39,215 bases of DNA from Didymodactylos carnosus (lineage: Eukaryota; Rotifera; Eurotatoria; Philodinida; Philodinidae): assembly GCA_905250885.1 (NCBI GenBank), contig CAJNOQ010000915.1, positions 1 to 39,215 on the forward strand, given 5' to 3'. The position numbers and the translations under genes are program-made. The notes under the pieces were generated by a model. The model searched no databases, was not told where the DNA came from, and was given only the letters and a program-made list of their open reading frames with translations. This document shows, piece after piece, positions 11,446 through 23,440 of this stretch (positions are counted from its first letter, which is position 1; each line of letters starts with the position of its first letter).

Positions 11446-13850
11446 AAAGACAAACAAAACATTTTCCAAATCCAGACTGGCATCCGTACCCACGGAGGTG
11501 AGTCCAGCATTTTTAATCACAAATTGTAGACAGTGGAATAAAAGTGTACGTAAACTTTGAAAATTTGAAATATACTTTGTGGTACACTTTACTGAAAAAA
11601 CAAGATGTGCAGTTGTTATGAAGATGTATAACCTTGTTATTTTTAAAGAATTTTAGTTATTTTATAGAAAATGATATTTATTTGTTGACTCAAAGCTCAT
11701 TTTTGTTCGTCATAATATAAACAGAGAAAAGACAGGTAGAAACTGCGATGCTTCATGAATTTTAAAAAGTTTCTTACGACTCACTCACTCAATAGATATG
11801 ATATATTGCAGGTATCTATGAGTGAGAAAGACAGAATTAGAGAGTAAGTCTGAACTTCAAGATAAATGAGTAGAGCAAAGAAAGAGAGAATTGTTTTTCA
11901 CACTGTTTCCAGCTCACCTGTCTTTCAATTAAGTGATGATATAAATAAAAGAACATACATCAATGCCAAAAATATGAAACCATCGACCGTACAGTAGAAT
12001 GTATATGTGCACTCAGATTGAAAAAAAATAGAGAACTAAAAAATAGAAATGCTGTATGCATCTGGAACGTCTTAAAATCATTTTCTAAGGCGAGAAAAAA
12101 ACACCTTTTCACTTGATTAAAAAAGGATAGTAACTAACATTACAATATATCAAAAATCAATGTCAGCAGTCAAAAATATCATCACGTTGTAAGTATTTAC
12201 GTCAAATTATCACTCATCATTGTGATCTTGAATTTGAGTTTCAAGTTCTAGTGAAACTAAAATTAAGACGTGTGACACCCACACATACACACACCGTTAC
12301 AAATCTTCATGAATCTCTCAAAAAAGTTCATTGGTAAGTGAATGAACAAAAAAGAAAACCATATGATTAGGTCATCCAGTGTCATCTTTTGCTGTCTCAT
12401 TCATTCCTAAAGTCGCATAAGTAATACTTAAATGGTGTCAAACTTCTTTTTTTTTTTAACTCATTATAATAATTCTGAACGTCTATGCTCAGTTACATAA
12501 ACTATTCTTTTTGTTGCGTTTCAGCTATTGTCAACTATCTGCTTTTTCTTATATTAGTCGAACTAAAACGACAGTGTTAAAAAAAAAAAGAAGTTAGGTT
12601 CAGACACTTAAAACAAATATATTGTTCAATAAGTAATGAATTCAACACATTTTATAAAGTAAGACAGCTGTTCGACGTAAATTTCGATAATGTATTAAAC
12701 AGTACAGCTGTCTCTCTAATCCATAATGAATACTTATAGAAGACTTTTGCCTTAGGTAATAATCTAAACTTAATAGAACTATGAAATGTACAACATGACA
12801 CCGAACTTCTACAATTAATCAAATGAAATTACGCATTTAATTACAAAGAAGTGTCAAACTATTCGTAAAAACGAAGTCATTTTTAACACTTAAAAATATT
12901 AAGGATGGAATTGTACTATATTTAAAAATCATATTTTTTTCTCTAGAAAAAAATTCATGATCTTAGAGTAATAAATGCAATACATTGCACCAACTGTATT
13001 CCTCATTTTCATCATGTTGATAAAGATATTTCAGTCCTAGATAATTAAATTTAAAGATGATTTTTATTAACAACACAAAATATTTAGTTCTACTATACTC
13101 AAGAGAATTGAACTATTGTGATAATCTTCAAATATGTGGACTTATTTTATTAAATTTTACATTTTTTTTTTTATAAATTGAATTATACCATATATTTTCT
13201 TCCAGTATCCCTTGTATGTCTTAACCAGTTATATACGAATAAAATCTTTATAATATTCATCTTTTAAGATTATAGAATACATTTAAAGAAAACTACAAAT
13301 TAAAAAATATCGTCAAAATACACTTCAATATGAAAAATAACAAAATTCGATCATTTTTATTAACGTCTGATTTGTACACAAAAATTTGAAATAGACACTA
13401 AGTGCATACTTTAAATATAAATATATATTCGTCAGATCTAAATACATTAAAAAGTTTTTCAAAAAACAAAAAAACGTGAATAAATAATTTGTGCTCATTC
13501 TCTTCTAAATGCGGTTTATATTGTTAAATAATTCTTTTACTAATATATCACGCAAATTCAGATGAAATAGAAAAAATAAATAGAAAACCATTATCATATA
13601 CCGTAAAAAAACAAAATGATATTCTATTAATGAATAAGAAAGAATTATACACCAGTAAAATAAAATAATTTCTATTAAACAGATAAAAACATAAAACAGT
13701 ATTATGGCCAGCCATACAATAATAAAAATGCTTCTCATATTAGAAAAATACTAATGACTAATAAAAAATTCAACAACAGGTATCACTTGATATCTGACGG
13801 AGTTGAAGAGAAGTCAAAAAAAACAACAATAATAACAGATCAAATACATA
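11446..13850. other. Non-coding region downstream of iRhom
   Basis: This stretch of about 2.4 kb of AT-rich sequence has many short A and T runs and no ORF worth calling. The part nearest 13850 is presumably the iRhom 3' UTR, since that gene is transcribed right to left and its stop codon is at 13851-13853. Confidence 0.5.
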
Positions 13851-16800
13851 TTACACTAAATCTCTTTTTTCTCCGCCACAAACAGACCAAAATGGACAAC
13901 TAAAATATTTACACGATTTGCATGTAAATGGTAACGCATAAAATAGAACAATTAACGTAATAAATGATCCGATAGTAATTGCTAATGATATACAAATAGC
14001 TACAAGACGGCGAACATTTTTTGGTAAATTAAAATCTGGAAATACAATCATATTTAGAAGAAAACCAAATAGAAAACCAAAACATTGTGAATAATTATCT
14101 ACTAATGGTAGTAAACCGACAGTAAATAATAGTAAAAGACATACAGTAATTTTAAAAAATGGTATCCATGGACGTTTAAGATCTTTCCAACCAAGAAATA
14201 ATTCACTTAAGTAACATGCTAAAATGGCTAATTGTCCACCACCAGGTCCAACCTAAATAAACAAAATATTATTTAAAAATAGAAATTGAACAAAATGAAT
14301 GTAAATTCTTACCTGAATAGAATCTCGAAGAAATAGAGCACTAGCTAAACTACCAGCAAAACCTGCCACAACATAAATAATCATGACACGTATGCATCCT
14401 GCTAATTTTTCTAAATGACGCATTATTGTATACTGAAATATGATTGTTATAACCAAATGAATCAATCTACGATACGAAAGCAAACAATACATGTATATAT
14501 TGGTTATCCTCATTTCATACGTCTTCCTATACCCTGCATGAATGAATATAACTGTCCAAAATCGATATACTTGATCAGGTGTTCGAACTGCAATAGAAAA
14601 AAATTCTCGTAATATCATTTAATTCATAGACACCATCTAAATTTATTTCTTACTTATAAAAAATTCTAACATTCCACAAGTACTTTGAATACAATCAACC
14701 TAAAAACAAAATATTCAAATAATTATTATTACTTAAAATACATTTTTCACTAAATATTTACCTGAGAACATAGATGTGCATGTGGATGATAAATACCTCG
14801 ACGATGACGACAATCTAAAATAGAGAAAAATTTATATAAAATTTTATTTAATTAAAATTTAAAATTGAAAGATATACCCTCTCTTGAAGTTAAAACACAA
14901 TCACCCAAAATACCAACACAACAAGGATTGGCTATATTTTGACAACTTATATGAGGATATTTTGATATATTATGATTTATACGTTCTTTATCAATTTGAA
15001 GACAAATCTATAAAGATAGTCAACATTATTTGAGATAATAAAAATAGAAAAAATATTTTAATACGTACTGGCCATCGTGTCGCATTCAGAGACCATTTTA
15101 ATGATTTTGAATCGACAGATGTGGATGGCCAAGAATTTTCTTCCGTTCTAGGAACATTACTAACGAATTGTTTTACACATATTCTGAAAATGAGAAAAGT
15201 ATGTGTATAATGTAAAAAATAAAAAAATAAATAAAAATAAAAATATACAATCAATTTACATACTCTGGAGTTAAACCGCATACAGCTGGATATAAAATTC
15301 TATTTTCATTCAATTTTTTATCCTTTGTATATGTTATTGGTGCTTTATACCATTTTAAATTGGAACGTTCCTATAGAAAATTAATAAACAAACTTTTTGT
15401 ACACAACAAACAAAAAAAAAAAATTAGAGGCATCAATAATTACCAAACATTGATCTTCTAATGTTTGCATACATTGATTTGATTTATTATCAATACAACA
15501 ACCAGATAATGATTCTAAATTTTCCTGTTTATTATATTTATTTTTAACTTCTCTATGACTTCTCATGCATGGTGTATATTTCGCACCCAGACGAATGAGA
15601 TCAGCCTAAAAAGATAAAAAAAAGAACAAAAACATGAAAAATTGAATTTACTTTTAATTATATATTGAGAAATTACCGGATGAGGACCAAACCAAGGATT
15701 CGATGTTAAATCAAATTTTTGTTGTTCAGTCAATGATGAATTATTCTAGACGAAAAATAAATATTTTTTTTAATTAATCAAAAATTTTAACAAATAAATG
15801 TACGTACTGACTGAGTCGATGTAAGAGGTGCATAACCATACACAATTAATGATATTGCACAAACTAAGGTTTGAACAAATGTAACCCAATATGTGAAATA
15901 GGGTCTAAAGTAAGAAATAACGTTGTTAAATTAATACATATGTTACCATGTATTATATGAAAATAAAGAATAATGAAATAAATTTTAAATAAAAATCATT
16001 AAAATACCGACGGTTTTCATCAATTCATGGGCAAGACCGGGACACATAAAGGGTGTTCTAGAAGTTCTGAAGTAATTTTAGAATGCATCATTCTAAAATT
16101 ACTTCAGAACTTCTAGAACACCCTTTATATCTATGGAAAAATGAGTGAAAAACTTTTGTTTTTCAACTTGACAGCGGTTTTGTAGGAAATCAATTGAAAA
16201 ATCAGGTCAAAGTTTGAATAGAGAGATATTTTAATTTTTTTATTCCAAGTCACCGAGTACCGATCCTGGTATTTCAAGAAAATCCAGTACAATGCCCGAA
16301 TTACAGAATATCAAGATTTTTAGTAACTTCCGTTTTGAAGAAGCTATCTTCTCATTAAAAAAAATGAAAATATCTCTATTCAAACTTTTAGATCTTTGAT
16401 CTGATTTCCTATAAAACCACTGTCTAGTTGAAAAACAAAAGTGTCTCACTAATTTTTCCATAAATATATTTATCTTGATCTTGGCCATAAAACTGGCACC
16501 GTGTAGATGGTTTTTAATACTTTTTGTTCAGAAATTATATAGAAAACATTTTACTGTCTTCCATTTTCAAATCAAAAGAGTTTTAAGTTACCTGTGAGAA
16601 GTATATGGTTCACTAATAATCAATTTTTTTTCTTGATGAGCTTTTTTATAACGTAAATAAAAATATCTGAATGGTTGCCGTTTCAAAATAACTAAAACAT
16701 ATTGCTTAGTTATAAATATACCGAAACTGTTTTTGTTGAAACATTTATTCTTACATTCAAATTGTTCATTATAACGTTTAGATGGAACAATAATAGTATA

Positions 16801-19800
16801 CGCTAGAGAATTTCGTTTTGTTGTTGTTGCTTGATGCAAATCATTTTCAGTTTGTGTACACGTTGAACTACAGAGAAAAAAAAATTTATTAATAACAAAT
16901 TCTATTCAAATAGAGTTATACTATTTTTACCATATCGATTGTCCATGATCGAATTCATCAATGGGAGTTTCATTTATTGACTGTAAACCAGTTCCACTTG
17001 TACTAACACCAATTTCATTTCTTATTAAATCATCATCTTCTTCTTGCTGAGAAAAACATGAAATATATCAAGTAAAAAATTTATGTAAAATAGTTATGAA
17101 GAGATAAAGCAAGATAAAATAATAAGAATAACAAAACAAAGCCAATGTGAGCCGAAGATACAACACACGAACTACACTGTTGAATTTCGTGCTCACATCA
17201 CAAGATAAATTTTATTTCAGAGCAAATGAAGTTATATTTTTCCTGCAAACTGATTATAAGATTTGTCAAGGTTTAACATAAAATTTTTTAAAGTGAGTGT
17301 AATTCGAAATTACAGCACTATTTTCTTTTTGACTTTTATTATACATGGTTTGATCGAACTTTTCGAGCGGATCAAGAATATGTTAGTTTTAACCTTCTGA
17401 ACTAATTTTTTCAATGAGAAAATTAAAAAATACGAGAAGGGTCATGAATTTCAAAAATCTGTTCCGGAACGTAAAATTCGAATAATTTTTATGTCAACAG
17501 ACATTATGTATTGTTTCTGGAATTTTTTTTTTATGGCCCCTTTCTTTGTGCAAAAAGTGCATCGTTTTTCTAGTTTCATTTCGGAACTACGATTTCGTTT
17601 TTCTAGCTAAGTACATAAAACTGAGCCTAGATCTATTATTTACAGCTTTATCACATATAATATGGCCAAATTAACAATTTATTTCTCAACGTAGCTTAAA
17701 GTGTACCAACATTTTTTACATTTCTATCCTATCTGACTACTTTAGTTTTTTTCGAATTTTCACGTTGAAAAATGAATGAAGATTTTCACCAAAAAATGAA
17801 AATAAAGTAAAAACTTTGAAGTACACATTAATTGACTCAGTTTTTGATCCTGATTCTGAATATGATATTTCTATTGCATAAAAGTTGAGTTCTGATTGAG
17901 AAAATTGAGAATTACGAGCAGAATTCTGATGTTTTTGCGTCTGATTTAGAAAAAATGAAGTTTTTCAGCAACGGAAAGGAATTTCAAAAAAAGCTCTACA
18001 CATTATTTTTACCCATGCAAAGACGAACCGAAAACAGTGCAAATGACTGTTCCGTCTCTTAACAAAAAACCCTAGATAGGTTCAAAAAAAAAAGGATACA
18101 CTTTAAGCTAAGTTGGTAAATAAACAATTTGGCCATGTTATATGTGGTAAAGCTCTAAATAATAGGTCTGGGCTCGGTTTTATGCGCTGAATCAGAAAAA
18201 AGAAACCGAACAGTTCCAAAATAAAACTAGAAAAAAATTATTCGAATTTTACGTGTCGGAACAGTTTTTGGAAATTTAAGACACTTGCCCTATTTTTTAA
18301 TTTTCTCATTGAAAAAATTAGTTCAGAAGGTTAAAACTAACATATTCTTGATCCGCTCGAAAAGCTCTATCAAACCATGTATAATAAAAGTATCGAAAGA
18401 AATTTTAATGAATCTCAAACGACGAAAAAGATAGGTCAGTATAGACGGCTGTACTCAATTCCTAAATAAAATCTACTAGATTTATTCACAACATCTCTTT
18501 ACGATGTATCAAAGAATTAAGTTAAACAGTACAAAAATACAATTCACAATTTCATGAGCCAATTCCCAATTATTTTAGTAATAAATACAATTATCTTTAA
18601 TAATTGGGAATAAATAATTGATAAACATGTCAGCAATAGAGAGTATCCATATACACTTTACTATTAGTACACTTTGGGAATTATTTTGTATGTAGAAAGG
18701 CAATAATCAAACATCTTATACAGATAATTGAAAAAAGTTATGCATTTCACCAAAAGCAAAAGGAAAGTAAAAGCACTCATAATCGATAATGACAGTGTCA
18801 GCCAACAGCAAGAAAAAAAAATATGGCATTTTAACAACACACACATAAAGTATATTATACCTCGTCAAAAAAATTTGACATCTGTGTACGTATTTCATAG
18901 GGCTAAATATTTTACAAGGCTTAATTGTGTCCCTTGATGATAAATAAACATATACTTTTTGACTTACTGTTAAAAGATTTCTTACACTACTAACTGCCAT
19001 TCCAATGATTGATTCACGTTTAATATTTGATCCGTCGGAATCCATACTTCCTGAAAGTGGTATCTGAGAAGAACTAACCATTGGTCTATAAAAAGGATTT
19101 TTAAATACAAAAAGTTCTAAAATCTTTTCTTAAAATAGAAAAAAAATCGTACCGCTGTTCAATATCTGAGCCTTGTTCATTCATCATTTGTCCCACAAGT
19201 TCATCTTTCAATTCTGCACCAAACATTTTATTTTTACTTAGAAAATTGTATCTTCGTTGTTGCCAGTTATCTTTGTGAATGGCTGGTGCGGCCGATGCCG
19301 ATAATACAGGACTTTGATTCAACTGCATTACACTAAAACAACAATAAAATAAACCTATTAAAAAAGTCTATATTATTAAAGTTTAACAAACACTGATTTA
19401 GGGAGTTATTTTTCGAATAATTATTGATCAAACTCTTGACTGATTACTAGATCTAACGTAATTTGTTATTAAGACTTTTCCGTCCACAAAGTAGAACTGT
19501 AATTAGGTTTGATTTACATCTTAACAACTGAAAATATTAACCGAAAGACACTAATCGTTGACGAAAAATTATTGGTTTCAAGTTACTTTTTGCATTTATA
19601 AATGATATTTTCAATCAAAAATCTTTAATCAATGATTCAAGTGGAAAAATTAAAATACAAGTATCTTACCGATCATGAAGATTTACTTGTTCTGACACTG
19701 CCCGCCGACTGCGTAATGCTGGCATATTTTTCGCAAATGGTGATGGTGGTGTCTGTGACGAATGACGTTTTTTCATTCTTTTTGACGTCACAGCATTGCC

Positions 19801-19821
19801 TGCTGCTGATGGATGTAACAT
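13851..19821 (-). CDS. RHBDF: Inactive rhomboid protein (iRhom), rhomboid pseudoprotease
   Basis: iRhoms are polytopic ER pseudoproteases that in animals bind ADAM17 and EGF-family clients and control their ER exit. Exons, 5' to 3': 19821-19670, 19332-19153, 19085-18968, 17046-16931, 16867-16592, 15904-15808, 15745-15677, 15605-15444, 15370-15264, 15183-15069, 15007-14878, 14814-14762, 14699-14654, 14587-14533, 14466-14313, 14252-13851. They sum to 2232 nt (743 aa), and every junction keeps frame. An N-terminal cytosolic part of ~280 aa leads to HRPYFTYW and TM1. The Cys-rich lumenal iRhom homology domain follows, with ADLIRLGAKYTPCM, SGCC, TRWPIC, NPCCVG, CSQVDC and CGMLEFF. Next come TPDQVYRFW, HAGLIH and HLEKLAG. 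The rhomboid Ser site reads VGPGGGQLA (611-619, no Ser) and the His site reads DNYSQCFGF, with Gln666 for His. The N-terminus is shorter than in vertebrates. Introns 3 (1921 bp) and 5 (687 bp) are enlarged by transposons; most others are 60-80 bp. Confidence 0.95.
16020..16500. mobile_element. Inverted-repeat element in iRhom intron 5
   Basis: Two ~100-bp arms, 16133-16236 and 16366-16461, are imperfect reverse complements: left begins ATGGAAAAATGAGTG, right ends CACTAATTTTTCCAT. Traces of the arms continue outwards: GGGCAAGACC on the left against GATCTTGGCC on the right. A separate palindrome (16046-16128) interrupts the left arm. No coding capacity is evident. The minus ORF at 16488-16240 lies inside the repeat and is not a gene. 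Outer ends are approximate. Confidence 0.7.
16046..16128. mobile_element. Perfect palindromic mini-element, 40-bp arms, nested
   Basis: The 40-base arm at 16046-16085 (starting ATAAAGGGTGTTCTAG) is repeated exactly in reverse complement at 16089-16128 with only CAT between. The ends read TA-AAGGGTG..CACCCTT-TA, consistent with a TA target duplication of a Tc1/mariner-like MITE. It sits inside the left arm of the larger intron element, so it inserted later. A perfect match implies recent insertion or gene conversion between arms. Confidence 0.85.
17332..18391. mobile_element. Long-TIR non-autonomous element in iRhom intron 3, about 1.06 kb
   Basis: The left end, ACTTTTATTATACATGGTTT at 17332, matches the reverse complement of the right end at 18391. 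The similarity runs inward for about 300-380 bp per side, through GAGCGGATCAAGAATATGTT, the CTTCTGAAC segment and, further in, ATGGCCAAATT and ACTTTAAGCT. Both arms have diverged by scattered substitutions and small indels. There is no transposase ORF. It inserted in the sense-neutral interior of a 1.9-kb intron. A clear target duplication is not visible and the arms may extend a few bases further out. Confidence 0.8.
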
Positions 19822-20498
19822 GATTTTAATTTATTCTTTTGAACAATTTTATAAAGCACAAAAAGGATATGTTTTGCTCAAATATGTTATTTTTCTATTT
19901 ATAAAAATATAAATAATTAGAACACCAACTACATGACGTGAAGTTTTCAAAGGCGACAGAATGAGACTGGAACTTCTACTGTTTCCATTCGATACACACT
20001 TATCAGCAGAAACTGACGAGTTGAACTAAGATGAAACAGAAAAGAAAGTGTTGAAGCGAAAATCGAATCACCATTCAAAAATTGTCTTGGATTTTGGTTT
20101 TTTCAAACAGTTAACGTTTTGCTTAGAACTTCAGCCTCTTTTGTGAAACAGTGCCGAACATTTGTCGTCTAGAACCACCTATCAATGAAATGAACGATGT
20201 AATTCGAGACTTTCCATTCCACTATCAGCCGCAACGACGTAAACTATGTGCCCGAAATAACACAGAATGTCAGAAAACATTTCATTTTTTCAGTTGTTTT
20301 CAGATGATCAAAGAAATCAAGGAAAATCTTAAAAACAGTTGATTTTTGATGATTTTCTTATAACTCGAGAATGACAAATCAGATTTCGCTCAAAATAGAA
20401 CATTTCAGGCAAGTCGGCGAGATGTAATGACTATGAATGTCGCAAGCTCGATACATTGTAGCCTCTGATCTATAACCTTTACGGAAGCGCGCATCCCA
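19822..20498. other. Upstream flank of iRhom
   Basis: This is the presumed promoter and 5' UTR of the iRhom transcript that starts with the exon at 19821. A 63-codon plus-strand ORF at 20151-20342 begins with GTG and resembles nothing. No clear TATA box or other element can be called. Confidence 0.4.
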
Positions 20499-20682
20499 TA
20501 AAGGGATGGACACAATAGAGGACCCGGGTCTTATATCGCGTCCTAGCGCTCATAACTTTGAAGGGGGTCTTCTAAAGCGTCCCTAAAAAAAGCCGATTTT
20601 AAGCTGAAATCGCTTGATCGAGAGTTCGCACTGTGTACAAAGCTGTGTACGCACACACTCCTTTTTGTCTAGCAGCGGTATA

Positions 20683-21341
20683 TTCACCCTAACCCAGGTC
20701 GTCCATTCCGGTGTCAGGATCCTGCCGGATCCAACATCGGAACATGCTGGAAGTTGGTGAAATTCGGCAACCATACCGGATCATGCTGGAAATCCGTTGC
20801 TCGGAATCCGTGCCGGAAGATGTTGGAAAAGATCCGACTGGATCCGACATCTTCCGGGACCTTCCGGTCGATGATACGGATTTCGCTACATTTGGCAGAA
20901 TGTGACCAATTTTAAGGTTAAAAATATTCTTAAATTTTTTCTTTCATTTTCTAGTGGTTCTTCTCTCTGTTCATTCGAGAGAGTGAAAGGGCCCGCTAGC
21001 TAGGATGTGTATAACACGTCCGCTGAACAGTTTGAGCGATGACTCACATTGTTAAGAATTTGAGAACAACAATTTCTCATTTTCTGCAGTGTCGTATTTA
21101 AAGTGCTCCTGTCTTGAAACAAAACGGTGAATATATTATCCGCATTGGAAAGAAAAAAAAAATAAAGTGCGCATCACAGGATCCGTCGATTTCCGGTCAC
21201 TGGAAATTAACGGATCCGCCTGGTTCCGGATATCTCCGGATCCTCCAGAAAAAAAATATCGGAACGCGAAGGAATTGAGCAGATTCCGATCTTCGGAAAT
21301 CACCGGAATTAAAAGGATCCGGCAGGATCCGATCGGGTGAA
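20683..21341. mobile_element. GC-rich inverted element with GGATCC/CCGGA motifs, nested
   Basis: TTCACCC at the left and GGGTGAA at the right bound a region in which GGATCCTGCCGGATCC (20717-20732) is mirrored exactly at 21315-21330. The sequence between is packed with GATCCG, TTCCGG and CCGGAA motifs near both ends and is AT-rich in the centre. Boundaries are approximate and I see no target duplication. It lies wholly inside the TA-flanked element, so it is younger. Confidence 0.55.
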
Positions 21342-21494
21342 TTCGATCTGGGAACAGCTGAGGGAAAAGATGAATGCAAAGATTAGTGTTTGATTGAACC
21401 TCAAAATCAACATATTTTAGGTCAAAAAATCGATAAAAGAAGACCCTCTTCTAACGTGGTTTTTGCGTTATGAGTTCAAGAGGGGTCTTGTAAC

Positions 21495-21692
21495 CAGTGA
21501 TTTATCTAGTGTGTAGGCCGGGTGGGCGGTACCCACCCGAAATTTCGATTTGCCTACCCGAAAATTATACAGTTGATTTCGTAAAAAAAGACGATGTTCT
21601 CTCTCTCACTTTCACTCTCAAAGTTTTTAGCCAATAGCCCCTCCAAAAATCTCAAGCGCCTACCCGAAAAACGAAATCTAGATAAACCACTG
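21495..21692. mobile_element. hAT-type MITE, 198 bp, with perfect 8-bp target duplication
   Basis: The ends CAGTGATTTATCTAG and CTAGATAAACCACTG are inverted with one mismatch. The flanks are identical 8-mers, CTTGTAAC at 21487-21494 and 21693-21700. Subterminal CTACCCG/CGGGTGGG repeats add GC-rich sequence. It inserted into the right arm of the TA-flanked element and encodes nothing. Confidence 0.9.
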
Positions 21693-22469
21693 CTTGTAAC
21701 AGGGGGGTCTTCTATAGTAGGGGGGTCCTCTATTGTGTCCATCCCTTTAAAAGAAAGGAAGAAAGCATGAGGAAAGTAATTTAGCAACGAATAGGAGAAA
21801 ATCAGCAAGGTTCCTGACTCTGTTGCTCTAATAAACATTCGACTGTTCCACGTAACCCAAGCAATTTTTTTCTTCTTCAAAATCCTTGTAAATTAACTGA
21901 AATCTATCTTAAAAATTATATAAAAAAAACATCTCTCTACAGAGTGAGATGCTTCTCAGAAGATGAGTTATTATTCTAGGCATATAAAAATTTCAAAAAT
22001 AGTCTCAAAATTGTGATTAAAGGAGAGGACGTTTGCAAAAAACGACTAAGAAACGATGAAACTAAACGTGAAAAATATTCAGACGTTTGGAAGCGAAATG
22101 TTCTCTCGAAATAGTATACTCGTTTAACGTACAGTGGTTCAAAAAATTTGTCCATCTATATAGTGTGACTTTATTTTGTGTGCCATTTTAAAAATCGTTA
22201 TCGTGTAGTACATCATCGATAGTCTATATGTAAGTACTTTTAAGTATTTGATTCTCTTTTAACATACGTACTCTTGTAAACACACGTGGTTTTCTACAAT
22301 GCAAAATTATTCGTCAGGAAATAGAAAAATTTTTATTTCGAGAAAATCCTAGTTTGAACGAGAATTTTCTTTCATTCAGAATTCACTTTACATTCTATCA
22401 GCGAGTTCTAGAATCTATAACTAGGGTATAAATAGCCTAATGACTTTTTGTGGGTGTTAGTTAATTATA

Positions 22470-23440
22470 GTGGAGCCAAAAAAGAAAGAATATTCGAACG
22501 ATCTTCGAACACTAGTAATTTAACATCATTTGAACGGTGACTCACAACGTCAAATTGCGACGAAAACATTAATTTTACGATCAATAGTCAAATCTATGGT
22601 TAAAGAATACAAGAAAACAAAATATATTGGTAATTTATTCGGTCGAGGTCGAAATCACAAAAGAACAGGAAAAACTGATCAAGTAATGGAACTTAAAATC
22701 AGATCGGCGAAAATCAGCGATCACAATAAAGGCCAAGATCAGCGATCACAATAAAGGCCAAGATTGAAAATGAGTTAGAAATATCAATACATGAAGATAC
22801 AGCACATCGACGAGCACATGAAGTTGGTTTATTCGATCGAGTTGCTCGTAAGAAATCTTACGTCAACAAGGTGAATCGTGGTAAGCGAATAAAATATGCA
22901 ATAGAAATGTTAAACAAACGTTTGAATATTTAGAATAATGTCATCTGGTCCGACGAGTCAAAATTTAATCTATTCTTCTCAAGTGGTAAAGTTATGGTGT
23001 GGAGAACGCCGAAGGAAGAATTTGATCCAAAATGTACCAACATGTGAAGTACGGCGGTGCTAGCCGAATGGTGTGGATGTGTGTTACACAAAATGTCGTC
23101 AGAAATCTATTCATCTTGGATCGTAAAATGAATAGACTTTTATCGTGATATATTGTAACAAAATTTATTGCCATTAAAAATTAAAACTTGGAAAATAAGA
23201 CATGGTTATACAATGTTCCAAAACACACTTTAGGTTTAGTTACAGATTATTTGAAAGAAAAGTAAATTCAAACCTTGCCCCGACCATCATATTCTCCCGA
23301 CATCCATGCTATAGAAAATCGATGGGATGAGCTCGAGAGAAGAACATTCGTGGATTTAAAACTGCTTTTCAAGAGTTAAAATATAAGAAAATTTCTAAAA
23401 AGGTTGATACGGTTATAGCTCGGATTTATAATTATAACTT
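22470..23440 (+). pseudogene. Tc1-like DDE transposase, inactivated
   Basis: The usual start is GTG and an in-frame TAA follows about 17 codons later (EYSNDLRTLVI*). The helix-turn-helix then reads HLNGDSQRQIATKT, with NLFGRGRNHKRTGKTD as the GRPR-like hinge. A 25-bp tandem duplication (22713-22737, 22738-22762) shifts frame in the next part. The second part carries HRRAHEVGLFDRVARKKSYV and then the catalytic-core motif VIWSDESKFNLF with the first Asp of the DDE triad, followed by KVMVWR. Several more stops follow, and PDIHAIEN-like remnants of the C-terminal catalytic segment are scrambled. It cannot make a functional protein. Confidence 0.85.

Larger units (their letters stand above)
20499..21749. 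mobile_element. TA-flanked TIR element containing two nested elements
   Basis: AAGGGATGGACACAATAGAG at 20501 is matched by its exact reverse complement ending at 21747, and both ends are bordered by TA (20499-20500 and 21748-21749). The inverted similarity continues inward, with GCTCATAACTTTGAAGGGGG on the left against an inverted CTCATAAC..AAGAGGGG on the right. No transposase remains. The middle is occupied by a GC-rich element and a hAT MITE, listed separately. Class: Tc1/mariner-like MITE by TA target and TIR style. Confidence 0.8.

Noticed and set aside
14253-14618. A single 121-codon exon of iRhom as an unspliced frame
   Set aside because: Residues YRKTYEMRITNIYMYCLLSYR break the conserved HAG-LIH junction and the segment has GT..AG ends, so it is a 66-bp intron; the N-terminal MILREFFSIA part is also intronic.
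15184-15259. iRhom donor placed after CCAGAGTAT at GTAAAT
   Set aside because: That site puts the next exon out of frame with an early stop. The donor GTATGT four bases earlier keeps frame and gives the conserved Cys spacing.
16240-16488. 82-codon minus-strand ORF in iRhom intron 5
   Set aside because: It is contained in the inverted-repeat element and would interrupt the conserved iRhom junction SHR|PYFTYW.
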